Assembly (NCBI RefSeq): GCF_000495915.1
Contig: NZ_AOFQ01000058.1
Coordinates: forward strand, 1 to 64,000
DNA length: 64,000 nt
Source of the DNA: Stutzerimonas chloritidismutans AW-1
GTDB taxonomy: Bacteria > Pseudomonadota > Gammaproteobacteria > Pseudomonadales > Pseudomonadaceae
Direction: 5' to 3'
Part shown: in pieces, positions 18,116 through 26,126 of the stretch
How the letters are laid out: every line of letters begins with the position of its first letter
How positions within the stretch are numbered: position 1 is the first letter of the stretch
Translations under genes and position numbers: made by a program
The notes under the pieces: generated by a model
What the model saw: only the letters and a program-made list of their open reading frames with translations
What the model was told of the DNA's origin: nothing
The model's database searches: none

Positions 18116-18379
18116 TCAGAACTTGGGCTGCTCTTTCGACGGTGTATAGGGCACCTGCCCATCACCATAGAAGCGCTTACGTGTCGCTTCGGCGACGCGG
18201 CTGCATAGTCCGTCACCCAACTTGACTCGGTCCTGCTTGCACTGCAGGCGCAAATCCTTCAGCAGTGCGGGCTCAGCCGCGAGTTCATCAACCGTGGGCA
18301 ACGCCAGTGATGCCGGTGTTTCGGATTGGCCGCAGGCCGTGATGGCCAGGACACATAGAAACGGCATGACCTTCTTCAT
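18116..18379 (-). CDS. EexN/TrbK-like exclusion lipoprotein
   Basis: An 87-residue predicted lipoprotein (lipobox ITAC, Cys16). The mature region has LRLQCKQDR, GDGLC and RKRFYGDG followed by PYTP. The Cys spacing and the basic-Arg-Phe-Gly pattern parallel the TrbK-like protein at 10027-10350, and the last motif parallels the TrbJ C-terminus. It is probably an entry-exclusion protein. A role in surface or mating-pair assembly is an alternative. Tn4371-like elements carry such a gene beside traG. It is co-directional with the LysR gene 43 bp upstream. Confidence 0.7.
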   Translation of the reverse strand: MKKVMPFLCVLAITACGQSETPASLALPTVDELAAEPALLKDLRLQCKQDRVKLGDGLCSRVAEATRKRFYGDGQVPYTPSKEQPKF

Positions 18380-18422
18380 GGCTCGATTTCCTCCGAGTTA
18401 TTACTGGTTGAGTGATGTGAAC

Positions 18423-19319
18423 CTAGGCCTCCTCCGAAGACTCGATGGCTTGTACCCGCTCGAGGATGCGGTTCAACGTCACCGACGGTTCACGTGTCGG
18501 GTGTAGCAGGTAGGTGGTCAGTAGCGGGCAGCCCCCTTCCAGGGGACGACCTACAACTCCCGACTCCCGGCATGCCGCAATGTTCGACTCTCCCGTCAAC
18601 CCCAAGGCGAACCCCGCAGCCACGAGCGCCATCATCAGGTCACAGGAGGCCACTTTCTCCGCGACCAGTGGCTCCAATCCGGTTTGCCGCAGGAAACGTT
18701 CAACTTGGCGCGCATGCCCCTCACAAGCCTGTGGATCGCATAGCACCAGCGGGTAGCGCAGCAGCTCTTCCACCGGAATTCGCCGGTACAACAGGATGGG
18801 ATGACGCGCAGGTACCGCCACCATCAATAGATCACTCCAGGCCGGAATGGCGACGATGCCATCTCCGACCTCATCCGACTGAGCGAACCCTACGTCATAA
18901 AGATCGTCGAGCAGCCCCTTGATCTGCTGAGCCAACGGCACTTCAAATAAGCGAATCTCGACTTCCGGTTCCTCTTGCCGACAGAGTGCCAGGAATGAGG
19001 AGAAGCGTGCTGGAGATATCCCGTCCGAGAGTGCCATCCTCAGCTGGCCACGAAATCCATTGGCAGCGGCCTTCACGCTGTCCCGCGCCTGTTCTAACGC
19101 AGTGAATACGCGCGGTACACACTCCAAAAACAGCCGTCCAGCGTGTGTGAGCCTTGTACTCCTTGTAGTTCTCAAGAAAAGCAGTGCCCCTAACTCTTCT
19201 TCAAGTTCTTTAATTGCACGCGACAGAGGCGATTGCTCAATATGTAGCCTCTCAGCAGCACGCGCGAAGTGCAGTTCCTCGGCGACAGCAAGAAAACAGC
19301 GAAGATGTCGAAGTTCCAT
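18423..19319 (-). CDS. LysR-family regulator (TraR position)
   Basis: A 298-residue LysR-type regulator. The winged-helix domain at residues 1-60 (MELRHLRCFLAVAEELHFARAAERL) is followed by a substrate-binding domain. The start MELRH was preferred over an ATG nine codons earlier because it matches the family N-terminus and has a GAGAGG sequence upstream. A LysR gene next to traG and the exclusion gene is standard in Tn4371-like ICEs, where it is taken to control transfer. The ligand is unknown. Confidence 0.85.
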   Translation of the reverse strand: MELRHLRCFLAVAEELHFARAAERLHIEQSPLSRAIKELEEELGALLFLRTTRSTRLTHAGRLFLECVPRVFTALEQARDSVKAAANGFRGQLRMALSDGISPARFSSFLALCRQEEPEVEIRLFEVPLAQQIKGLLDDLYDVGFAQSDEVGDGIVAIPAWSDLLMVAVPARHPILLYRRIPVEELLRYPLVLCDPQACEGHARQVERFLRQTGLEPLVAEKVASCDLMMALVAAGFALGLTGESNIAACRESGVVGRPLEGGCPLLTTYLLHPTREPSVTLNRILERVQAIESSEEA

Positions 19320-19611
19320 TGCTCCATCCTCTCCATCGGCGCGCAATCAGGCCGTGCCTCCATACGGCTCGGCGCTGAAGAACACTGCACAGCTGTTCGC
19401 CCTGTCAAACCTGTGGATGGCGAATCGGCATTTTCTGACCTCCACAGGTGAGACGCGTCTGTAATGCGAGAAATGGCCGCAGCGAGGTGCTCACGGCAGC
19501 GAAAAAGATACGGAAACGCGGATGATCTGAATGTTTTTGGTAAATTAGCCACTTCCAAAAAATGGCTGGAGCTGAAGTCAGCCAGAAATAAATGAATACT
19601 TCAGATCACCT
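19320..19611. other. Backbone-cargo junction, no gene seen
   Basis: This segment lies between the start of the LysR gene and the broken 3' end of the DUF1329 pseudogene. It probably contains the lysR promoter and the left border of the hydrocarbon cargo. I found no clear repeat or gene. Confidence 0.4.
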
Positions 19612-19757
19612 CTAACGGACCCCCACCCGCCGGAGCGACGCAGGGGTATATCGCGCCGCAGCAGTCTGAGCACCAAAGACAATACTCTGTGCCTCTTCAT
19701 TCTTAAGGCCCATGACCGAATAGCGCCCAGAAGAAATATCGTACAACACCTCAGCAG

Positions 19758-20870
19758 GGCGGTTGCAGGAGCTGAGTGCAACACGGTTATTGAATTGAAG
19801 CTGGAGCATCATGCCGCATAGCCATAGCTTCCTGCATCACCTCGTCCATAACCTCGATCGGACACTTGAAGTCGAAGCGCTTACGGGGGCGCATGTTCAG
19901 TTGCAGTGCGATGGCATCCAGTTCCTCCTGGCTATGCACCGACAAGTCCGTGCCCTTGGGCAGGTACTGGCGGATCAGGCCATTGATGTTTTCGTTGCTG
20001 CCGCGCTGCCAAGGGCTGTGCGGGTCGCAGAAGTAAATCGCCACCCCGGTCTGCTGGGTGATTTCAGCATGCCGCGCCATTTCTCGGCCCTGGTCGTAGG
20101 TCATGCTCTTGCGCATCGCCAGCGGCATGCCATTGAGCGCTGCACTGAAGCCTTCCATCGCCGAGGTCGCCGTCGCGTCGTTCATCTTCACCAGCATCAG
20201 GTAGCCACTGGTGCGCTCCACCAGCGTACCTACAGACGAGGCGTTGGCCTTGCCCTTGATCAGGTCGCCTTCCCAATGCCCTGGCATCAGTCGGTCTTCG
20301 ATCTCCGGCGGACGTACATGAATACTGACCATCTCAGGGATCTGACCGCGCCGATCCACGCCGCCAGAGCGCGGCCTGCGCATCGTCTTGCTTTGGCGCA
20401 GGCAGATGATCAGCTCTTTACGCAGCTCGCCGACTGGCAAGGCATAGATCGCGTTATAGATCGTCTCGCGACAGACGTAGGCATCTCTGAGGCTGGGAAT
20501 ATTCATGCTGCGCAGCTTGCCGGCAATCTGCTCGGGAGACAAACGCTCACGCAGCATATGCGCCACCAATTCGAAGCGCTCGCTACCCGGCAACAGCTTT
20601 TGCTTCGGTCGACACACCTGACGGCGGGCCTGCATCTGCTGCTGGGCCACGCGGGCCGAGTAGCCGCCACAGGCATCTCGATTGCGGCGCAGCTCCCGGC
20701 TGATGGTCGAAGGGGATCGGTTGATCAAGCAGGCAATCCCGCGCAGGCTGAAACCTTGAGCTTGACTGAGTTGAATGATGGCGCGCTCTTCGACGCTGAG
20801 TTCGGAATAGGACATAGGGGCAGCACCGTACCGGAAAGGTCAGGTGTTGCACTCAGTTTTCGCGGCCGCC
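19758..20870. mobile_element. IS30-family insertion sequence, complete
   Basis: A 1113-bp element with imperfect terminal inverted repeats of about 27 bp. Both ends begin GGCGG and share the 13-bp core CTGAGTGCAACAC. It is flanked by CAG on both sides (19755-19757 and 20871-20873), consistent with a 3-bp target duplication. The single transposase gene fills almost all of it. It splits a DUF1329 gene, and excision in silico restores the reading frame exactly. Confidence 0.88.
19787..20815 (-). CDS. IS30-family transposase
   Basis: A 342-residue DDE transposase. N-terminal helix-turn-helix regions (residues about 1-60, SYSELSVEERAIIQLSQAQG and INRSPSTISRELRRN) precede a catalytic core with the IS30 signatures GHWEGDLI and DNRG-like TYDQGREMA. 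The catalytic Glu region is SPWQRGSNENINGLIRQYLPKG. Length and frame are intact, so the element may still be active. Confidence 0.95.
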   Translation of the reverse strand: MSYSELSVEERAIIQLSQAQGFSLRGIACLINRSPSTISRELRRNRDACGGYSARVAQQQMQARRQVCRPKQKLLPGSERFELVAHMLRERLSPEQIAGKLRSMNIPSLRDAYVCRETIYNAIYALPVGELRKELIICLRQSKTMRRPRSGGVDRRGQIPEMVSIHVRPPEIEDRLMPGHWEGDLIKGKANASSVGTLVERTSGYLMLVKMNDATATSAMEGFSAALNGMPLAMRKSMTYDQGREMARHAEITQQTGVAIYFCDPHSPWQRGSNENINGLIRQYLPKGTDLSVHSQEELDAIALQLNMRPRKRFDFKCPIEVMDEVMQEAMAMRHDAPASIQ

Positions 20871-22303
20871 CAGTATATCCAGGAGCCTGCTTGTGGTAGT
20901 ACTGCTGCATATGGCCCTCACCGACACGCCACAACTGGCCACGATTGTCATAGTGATCCACTAACGCCAACTGCCAGCTATCCTCATCGAAGTACATGTG
21001 GCGGACAGCATAGATATGACGCTCACCTTGCTTAAGAGTTGCAACCACCTCCCATACGCGATGCAACTCGTAGCGTGTCAGACCCTGATTTATGTGACCT
21101 GCCTTAATTACATCCTCATATTTCAAATCAGGAGAATCTAGCCTGTAGCTATTATAAGGAACATATATCTCTCGCTTGCCAATTAACTGCCAACTGTAGC
21201 GATCAGGCGCCCCGTTAAACATGTCATAGCTATCCATAGTAGCCAGACCATCGGCGGCTGGAGCCGGAGCATCGTAAGCTACCTGCGGAGCACGACGAAC
21301 ACGACGCTGCCCCGCATTATAAAGCCAGGCCATACGCGGCTCTTTGACCTGATCAATGGTCTCGTGCACCAGCAGCACATCACCGGATAAACGCGATGGA
21401 GACTTCACCTTCTGGATAAAATAATAGAGTATGTTTTCGCCCCTCCCCTTACCAAGATCAGGGAGGTACATAGGATAAGAAATTTCATCATCAAACGACA
21501 CAACATTAAATGCACCATTTTCCAGAGGCTGCATTCTCGTTATTTGACGACTTATATTCCCACCGCGATAACGCGTAGCATGATTCCACACCACCTCAAC
21601 GCCGTTCTTAGGGATCGGAAAGGCATAGTAGCGGCTGCCACTGAAACCCTTGAGGCCGTTGCCGCCGTCGACGCCTTCGGTATTGAGGGCGCTGATCTTG
21701 ATCGCTTCATAGATTTCGTCCGGCAGCACCGCGCTGCGGTGGGTCGGGTACACCGGAATCTTGTAGGTCTCCGGGTAGCGTTTGAACATCGCTAACTGTC
21801 CGGCGGACAGCTTGTCTTTGTACTGATCGGCGTTGGCCGCGGTGATGGTGAACAGCGGCTGCTCGCTGGCGAAGGGATCGGAGAGGAAACCTTTGGCGTC
21901 TACTGTACCGGCGTTGGTCGGCAGGCCGCCGGTCCATTCGGGAATACTGCCGTCGGCGTTCCCGGCCTTCTCTGCGCCAATCGGGGTCAGGCTGGCGCCC
22001 AACTTAGCAGCCTCATCTACAGAAACCTTTGCCATGGCAATATTGGCAAAGGAAAACCCAAGAAATACCGCAAGCAAACCAAATGAAGCCCTACCCATAA
22101 CCACATTAGCCTCCATTTATTCTTGTTTTAATATATTCAACTGTATATTTACGCAAAAAACGACAGCCTCAGACGAGCATCCTGAGTCGAACTAGAAACC
22201 ATCAAATATGTGTAGCTTTAAGTCCAGACCGGAGAACTCAGGAGGGAGCCCCAATGGCTTTTAGCCCCTCCTTTATAACTATTACTATTTTCGAAATAGG
22301 ACT

Positions 22304-23470
22304 TTATTTATTTGCCGCCATTAACTTTTTAACGCCACTTCTTACATTCGCCTCGCGAGCCAGCACACGCTCTTCAGCACTTGCATAGTCACGATCCCAA
22401 GCCAGCACTTTCGGCGTCATCAGCTTGTTCCACAGCGGCGGAATCATGGCAACTATGATAGTAGTCAGGTAACCACCGACCATCATTGGCGCATCAGGAA
22501 ACGGCTTGAGGTCTTGATAGGGAACTTCACCTTGAGCATGGTGGTGCGAATGGCGGGTCAAGTTGAACATGGCCCAAGAACTGATACGTTTATTGGTATT
22601 CCAAGAGTGGCGCGGCTGCACAGGAGTGGCCGGGTTGCGCACCATGCCGTAGTGCTCCATGTAGTTGACAATTTCCAGCAACGCCTTACCCGCGAGAGCA
22701 CAGGCGACAAAGAATAGTGCTGCGCCCACACCCCCGATGACATAGGCAGCAGCGACCAGAAGAACACTCATCAGGTGACCGCGAATAACCGCATTGTGCC
22801 AACCGAAGCGACTCTGCCCTTTACGCATTAGGCGCTTGCTCTCGATCATCCAAGCGCTGACATTGCCCTTGATAGTCGAAACCAGAACATGCCAATAAAC
22901 ATTACGGCCACGCGGGGCTGTAGCCGGGTCCTCAGTGGTCGAGACATAGCGGTGATGACCGTAGACGTGCTCAATCGAAAACACCGTATCGAAGCTAAAG
23001 GCCAGCAACCAACGACCAACTAGCATCGATACAGGATCCCATGTGCGATGAGTGAGCTCATGCGCAGGAATAGTGCCAGTCATACCAATCATCAGCCATG
23101 TTAGTGCCCAAGTAGAAATATAATGGCCGGCGAAGGTGGCGTCACGGGCAGCGATAAGATCGTATCCGGTTAAACGACTTAGAGCCGCACCGAAGCCCAT
23201 AAAGTCGCCACTGCTGACACTCCATACCGCCGCGAAGACGATAAACGCCAATAACGGCAGAGCCAGCCACAACTGAAAGGTCAGGATGGCGGGGTATTTG
23301 AAACTCGGGGTGCTGGTGTCATCCCCGGCAATGGCATCGCCGATGACGTAAATGAATACCACGGCTATCAGGCCGATTGTTATCCAAGCACCACCGGCCA
23401 AGATAGCTGCGGCAGACAATAATCCAACCACATGAAAGAGAAAGTATTTCAGGTAATGCAGCGCGTTCAT
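22304..23470 (-). CDS. Membrane non-haem diiron hydroxylase (AlkB/XylM-like)
   Basis: A 388-residue integral membrane monooxygenase that would hydroxylate a terminal methyl group of an alkane, alkylbenzene or terpene using O2. It has about six transmembrane helices. The histidine boxes of the AlkB/XylM family are complete: HELTHR (about 137), EHVYGHH (about 167), NYMEHYGM (about 268) and LTRHSHHH (about 304). The start is at MNALHYLKY; a longer in-frame start lacks support. The fused-type reductase gene is 31 bp upstream in the same operon, an arrangement like xylMA or the p-cymene hydroxylase. The nearby AlkS- and AlkJ-like genes point instead to alkanes. The substrate is undetermined. Confidence 0.88.
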   Translation of the reverse strand: MNALHYLKYFLFHVVGLLSAAAILAGGAWITIGLIAVVFIYVIGDAIAGDDTSTPSFKYPAILTFQLWLALPLLAFIVFAAVWSVSSGDFMGFGAALSRLTGYDLIAARDATFAGHYISTWALTWLMIGMTGTIPAHELTHRTWDPVSMLVGRWLLAFSFDTVFSIEHVYGHHRYVSTTEDPATAPRGRNVYWHVLVSTIKGNVSAWMIESKRLMRKGQSRFGWHNAVIRGHLMSVLLVAAAYVIGGVGAALFFVACALAGKALLEIVNYMEHYGMVRNPATPVQPRHSWNTNKRISSWAMFNLTRHSHHHAQGEVPYQDLKPFPDAPMMVGGYLTTIIVAMIPPLWNKLMTPKVLAWDRDYASAEERVLAREANVRSGVKKLMAANK

Positions 23471-23501
23471 GGTCGTCTCTCTTGTTATTACTAGAGGAAT
23501 A

Positions 23502-24536
23502 TCAGGCGGTAGCCGCCAGTAAGTCATGATGAGTGGTGAAACGATCGGCGTGGATGTGATCACGGGGCACCGCAGAACCGCGCAACATCAAAACCGCGCT
23601 ATCGATCATGACGGGGGGGCCGCACAGGTAGGCGTGAGCACCATCCTCCAGAAATGCGGGGATGAGTTCAGTGACCAGCCCCCTGGCACCTTGCCAGCTG
23701 GAGTCACTTGTCGCTCCAGAGAGAACCGGTACGAAATTGAACGAAGCACGCCACTGGGCTGCCAGAGCGCTAATTGCATCAAGCGCATAAAGGTCGCGTT
23801 CTTCGCGAGCACCGAACAGCAAAGTGACAGATCGCTGAGCCCCTGCGACAAGAGCCTCTTCGAGGAGAGCCAGGATTGGCGCCAGCCCACTACCACCTGC
23901 CACCAAGAGCAGTGGAGCAGTGCTCGTGCGCAAATAGAAGTCGCCCACAGGCCCCTCAACCATCGCCCCCTGCCCAAGCAGCGACTGATCGTTGATTAGG
24001 CTTGTTACACGGCCGCCTTGCACCTTACGAATGAAGAAGGACACCTTGCCGTCAGGCTGCGGCCTACTCGCAAAAGAAAAGCTACGGGCATACTGCGGCA
24101 GAGCGTCGAGGCAAAGATCCGCGTACTGACCAGCCTTGTAAGGCAGGCCCTCCTCTAACTGGATAACCAGCCGAGTGATGTCGTGTGTGAGCCTGTCTTG
24201 CGCTACCACCTTACCCCGTACGTGCCGCCGGGCTTGAGCAGCAGCAAGATCGACTTCAATGCTCACCTCACCCTTGGGAACACTCTGGCAAGCCAGTATG
24301 TAGCCTGCATCCAGCTCCTCATCACTGAGGATATAACCGGTTTCAGTCAACTCCTTGACCTGGCCCGATATCAGCTTGCATTTGCAACTGGCACAACCGC
24401 CCACGCGACAACTATGGGGGAAATCAATGCCCTGACGCAGGGCAGCGTGCAGCAGGGTTTCACCCGGCCTGACGTCTACCCCGATACCATTGATAAGCGC
24501 TGCTGAAACCTTGCGCTTGGCGAAAAATGAAAACAT
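23502..24536 (-). CDS. Ferredoxin-NAD(P)H reductase component (XylA-like)
   Basis: A 344-residue electron-transfer protein. The N-terminal plant-type [2Fe-2S] ferredoxin has Cys43, Cys48, Cys51 and Cys83. An FAD domain (RSFSFAS) and an NAD(P)H domain (GGSGLAPI and a C-terminal LCGPP) follow. It would pass electrons from NAD(P)H to the adjacent hydroxylase, removing the need for a separate rubredoxin. The start MFSFFAK has a strong GGAGG site just upstream. It is the first gene of the minus-strand operon and is divergent from an AraC regulator. Confidence 0.92.
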   Translation of the reverse strand: MFSFFAKRKVSAALINGIGVDVRPGETLLHAALRQGIDFPHSCRVGGCASCKCKLISGQVKELTETGYILSDEELDAGYILACQSVPKGEVSIEVDLAAAQARRHVRGKVVAQDRLTHDITRLVIQLEEGLPYKAGQYADLCLDALPQYARSFSFASRPQPDGKVSFFIRKVQGGRVTSLINDQSLLGQGAMVEGPVGDFYLRTSTAPLLLVAGGSGLAPILALLEEALVAGAQRSVTLLFGAREERDLYALDAISALAAQWRASFNFVPVLSGATSDSSWQGARGLVTELIPAFLEDGAHAYLCGPPVMIDSAVLMLRGSAVPRDHIHADRFTTHHDLLAATA

Positions 24537-24683
24537 GTGCCCTCCGAGAGTCATTGTTGGAGTAGGAGCTGCGGACGTTCACATCCTAGCGACGACCTGG
24601 GGCGGGCAAGAGGTTCCGGATTGACAAATAGGGGTCATTTATTGACAATCAGCGTAACCTGAATCATCGAGGGAGTGGTAGCC
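24537..24683. promoter_or_regulatory. Divergent promoter with paired ATTGACAA sites
   Basis: This 147-bp region separates the reductase-hydroxylase operon from the AraC gene. Two identical ATTGACAA octamers stand in direct orientation at 24620-24627 and 24641-24648, exactly 21 bp (two helical turns) apart. This is the layout of AraC/XylS-type binding half-sites. I infer an operator for the neighbouring AraC protein. TTGACA could alternatively serve as a -35 box for araC. Confidence 0.6.
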
Positions 24684-25691
24684 ATGCCCGACTTCGTCTT
24701 GCCTGTGCAGTACTTACGGCAAATCGCCGAGCTGGTTCGGATCTTTGGCGTAAACCAAGAAGATTGGCTAGCGCGCAGCCAACTGACCCTGAACCAGATA
24801 GACGAAGCTAGCTTCCAGCCCAGCTTTGAGGTGTTTTGCCATCTAACTGAAGACGCCTTGCTACTGACCGGCGAGCCGGCGCTCGGCCTGTTACTGGGTG
24901 AGCGGCTGGTTATCAACACACATGGAATTCTTGGTTTCGCGGCACAGCAGAGCGAATCGCTTAGCCAGGCCATTCAATTGGTAAAGCGCTATCTAGCGTT
25001 ACGCACAACCCTGTTTGACCTTCAGCACGAGCACGACGAGACAACCCAGCTAGAGCACCTCCGCTTCCATGCAAACTTCACTCTGGGTGCCTGCGAGCGA
25101 ACACTGCTTGAAGCAGTGATGCTGGCGGTAAAGAATATTTTCGACGCGATCACCTTGGGTTGCGCCCGGCCTCGACAAGTCAGTTTCCCCTTCCCGGAAC
25201 CCACTTATGCCAACCTGGCAATCGACATGTTCGGTTGTGAAGTAGCCTATGGGCAGAGCTGGGCTGGCTTCACCCTGGACACCGAGCTACTTGCACAGCC
25301 GCTCAAAATGGCCGACCCGGCAGCTTTCCGAGAAGCCGAAAAAATCTGTCAGCGAGAGCTTGGAAAGCTGGCAGCCAAGACGTCAACAAGTGCAGGCGTG
25401 CGAAGAATAATGCTGGAGAAGCAATACGGCTTCCCAAGCCTGAACGTTACCGCACGGCTGTTCCACCTAACACCACGCACCCTCCATCGCCGACTACTTG
25501 AAGAGGGCACGTCCTTCAAAGAGATCCTCGAGGAAGTGCGCTGTACACTGGCGGTTGAACATCTCAAAGCTGGCCATTTAACGATGGGGGAGATCGCCTA
25601 TACATTGGGCTACACAGATCTCGCAAACTTCCGTAGAGCCTTCAAACGCTGGACGGGCATCCCCCCCTCTCACTACCTCAGGGACAACTGA
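24684..25691 (+). CDS. AraC-family transcriptional regulator
   Basis: A 335-residue regulator with an N-terminal arabinose-binding-like sensing domain (about residues 15-200) and a C-terminal double helix-turn-helix (about 230-330) containing FPSLNVTARLFHLTPRTLHR and the signature GYTDLANFRRAFKRWTG. The ATG at 24684 was chosen for its GGGAG site; a GTG three codons upstream is possible. Divergent placement beside the hydroxylase operon and the paired repeats between them suggest it activates that operon in response to a substrate. Confidence 0.88.
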   Translation: MPDFVLPVQYLRQIAELVRIFGVNQEDWLARSQLTLNQIDEASFQPSFEVFCHLTEDALLLTGEPALGLLLGERLVINTHGILGFAAQQSESLSQAIQLVKRYLALRTTLFDLQHEHDETTQLEHLRFHANFTLGACERTLLEAVMLAVKNIFDAITLGCARPRQVSFPFPEPTYANLAIDMFGCEVAYGQSWAGFTLDTELLAQPLKMADPAAFREAEKICQRELGKLAAKTSTSAGVRRIMLEKQYGFPSLNVTARLFHLTPRTLHRRLLEEGTSFKEILEEVRCTLAVEHLKAGHLTMGEIAYTLGYTDLANFRRAFKRWTGIPPSHYLRDN

Positions 25692-26126
25692 AGCAGCAAG
25701 ATAGACAGTGAAAAAACACCCACTGTGTTCCAGCGATGCTGACACCTAATTCCAGTGATTGTGACCCACCGCACTGATGACTCTGCCCAGAGACAGGAGG
25801 GCCCACCTCACTTTTACGGACGATCGATAGCGTGCTGCTGGCTCGGAGTTGCTGAAGCCTGAGACTAGAACACCACGCGCACGCTCAAAGGCTCCCCATA
25901 CAGCACACCCGCCCCACTGTTACCACCCCACACACGCAACGCGTAGCCAGACCGCAAAGCCTATTGCCCCTGTAACTCTGGCCTCTCAAAACCCGCAAAC
26001 AACCCGCAAACAACCCGCAAGCTCATTACAAAGTATGAGCCTGAGGATCACTCTTTCATCCGTTACCCGCCCCGTGACGATTGATTACCTTTGCCGGCGA
26101 TCAACCACCACACACAGGGGTAGCGC
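25692..26126. promoter_or_regulatory. Leader of the DUF1302-DUF1329 operon with tandem 11-bp repeats
   Basis: There is no convincing gene in this 435-bp gap. At 25990-26021 the 11-mer AACCCGCAAAC occurs almost three times in tandem, about 105 bp upstream of the DUF1302 start. Repeats phased at one helical turn could be regulator contact sites, for example for the AlkS-like protein encoded downstream. A promoter was not identified with confidence. Confidence 0.5.

Larger units (their letters stand above)
19612..22116 (-). pseudogene. DUF1329 gene interrupted by an IS30 element
   Basis: The 5' part (22116 to 20871) and 3' part (19754 to 19612) together restore one uninterrupted 462-residue DUF1329 protein once the insertion element and one 3-bp target copy are removed. 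This matches the intact 461-residue paralogue at 28050-29435. DUF1329 proteins carry a signal peptide (here residues 1-29) and are envelope proteins often paired with DUF1302 proteins in hydrocarbon and steroid gene clusters. The coding capacity now stops inside the element after a foreign tail. It lies downstream of the hydroxylase in the same direction, so it was probably the last gene of that operon. Confidence 0.88.
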
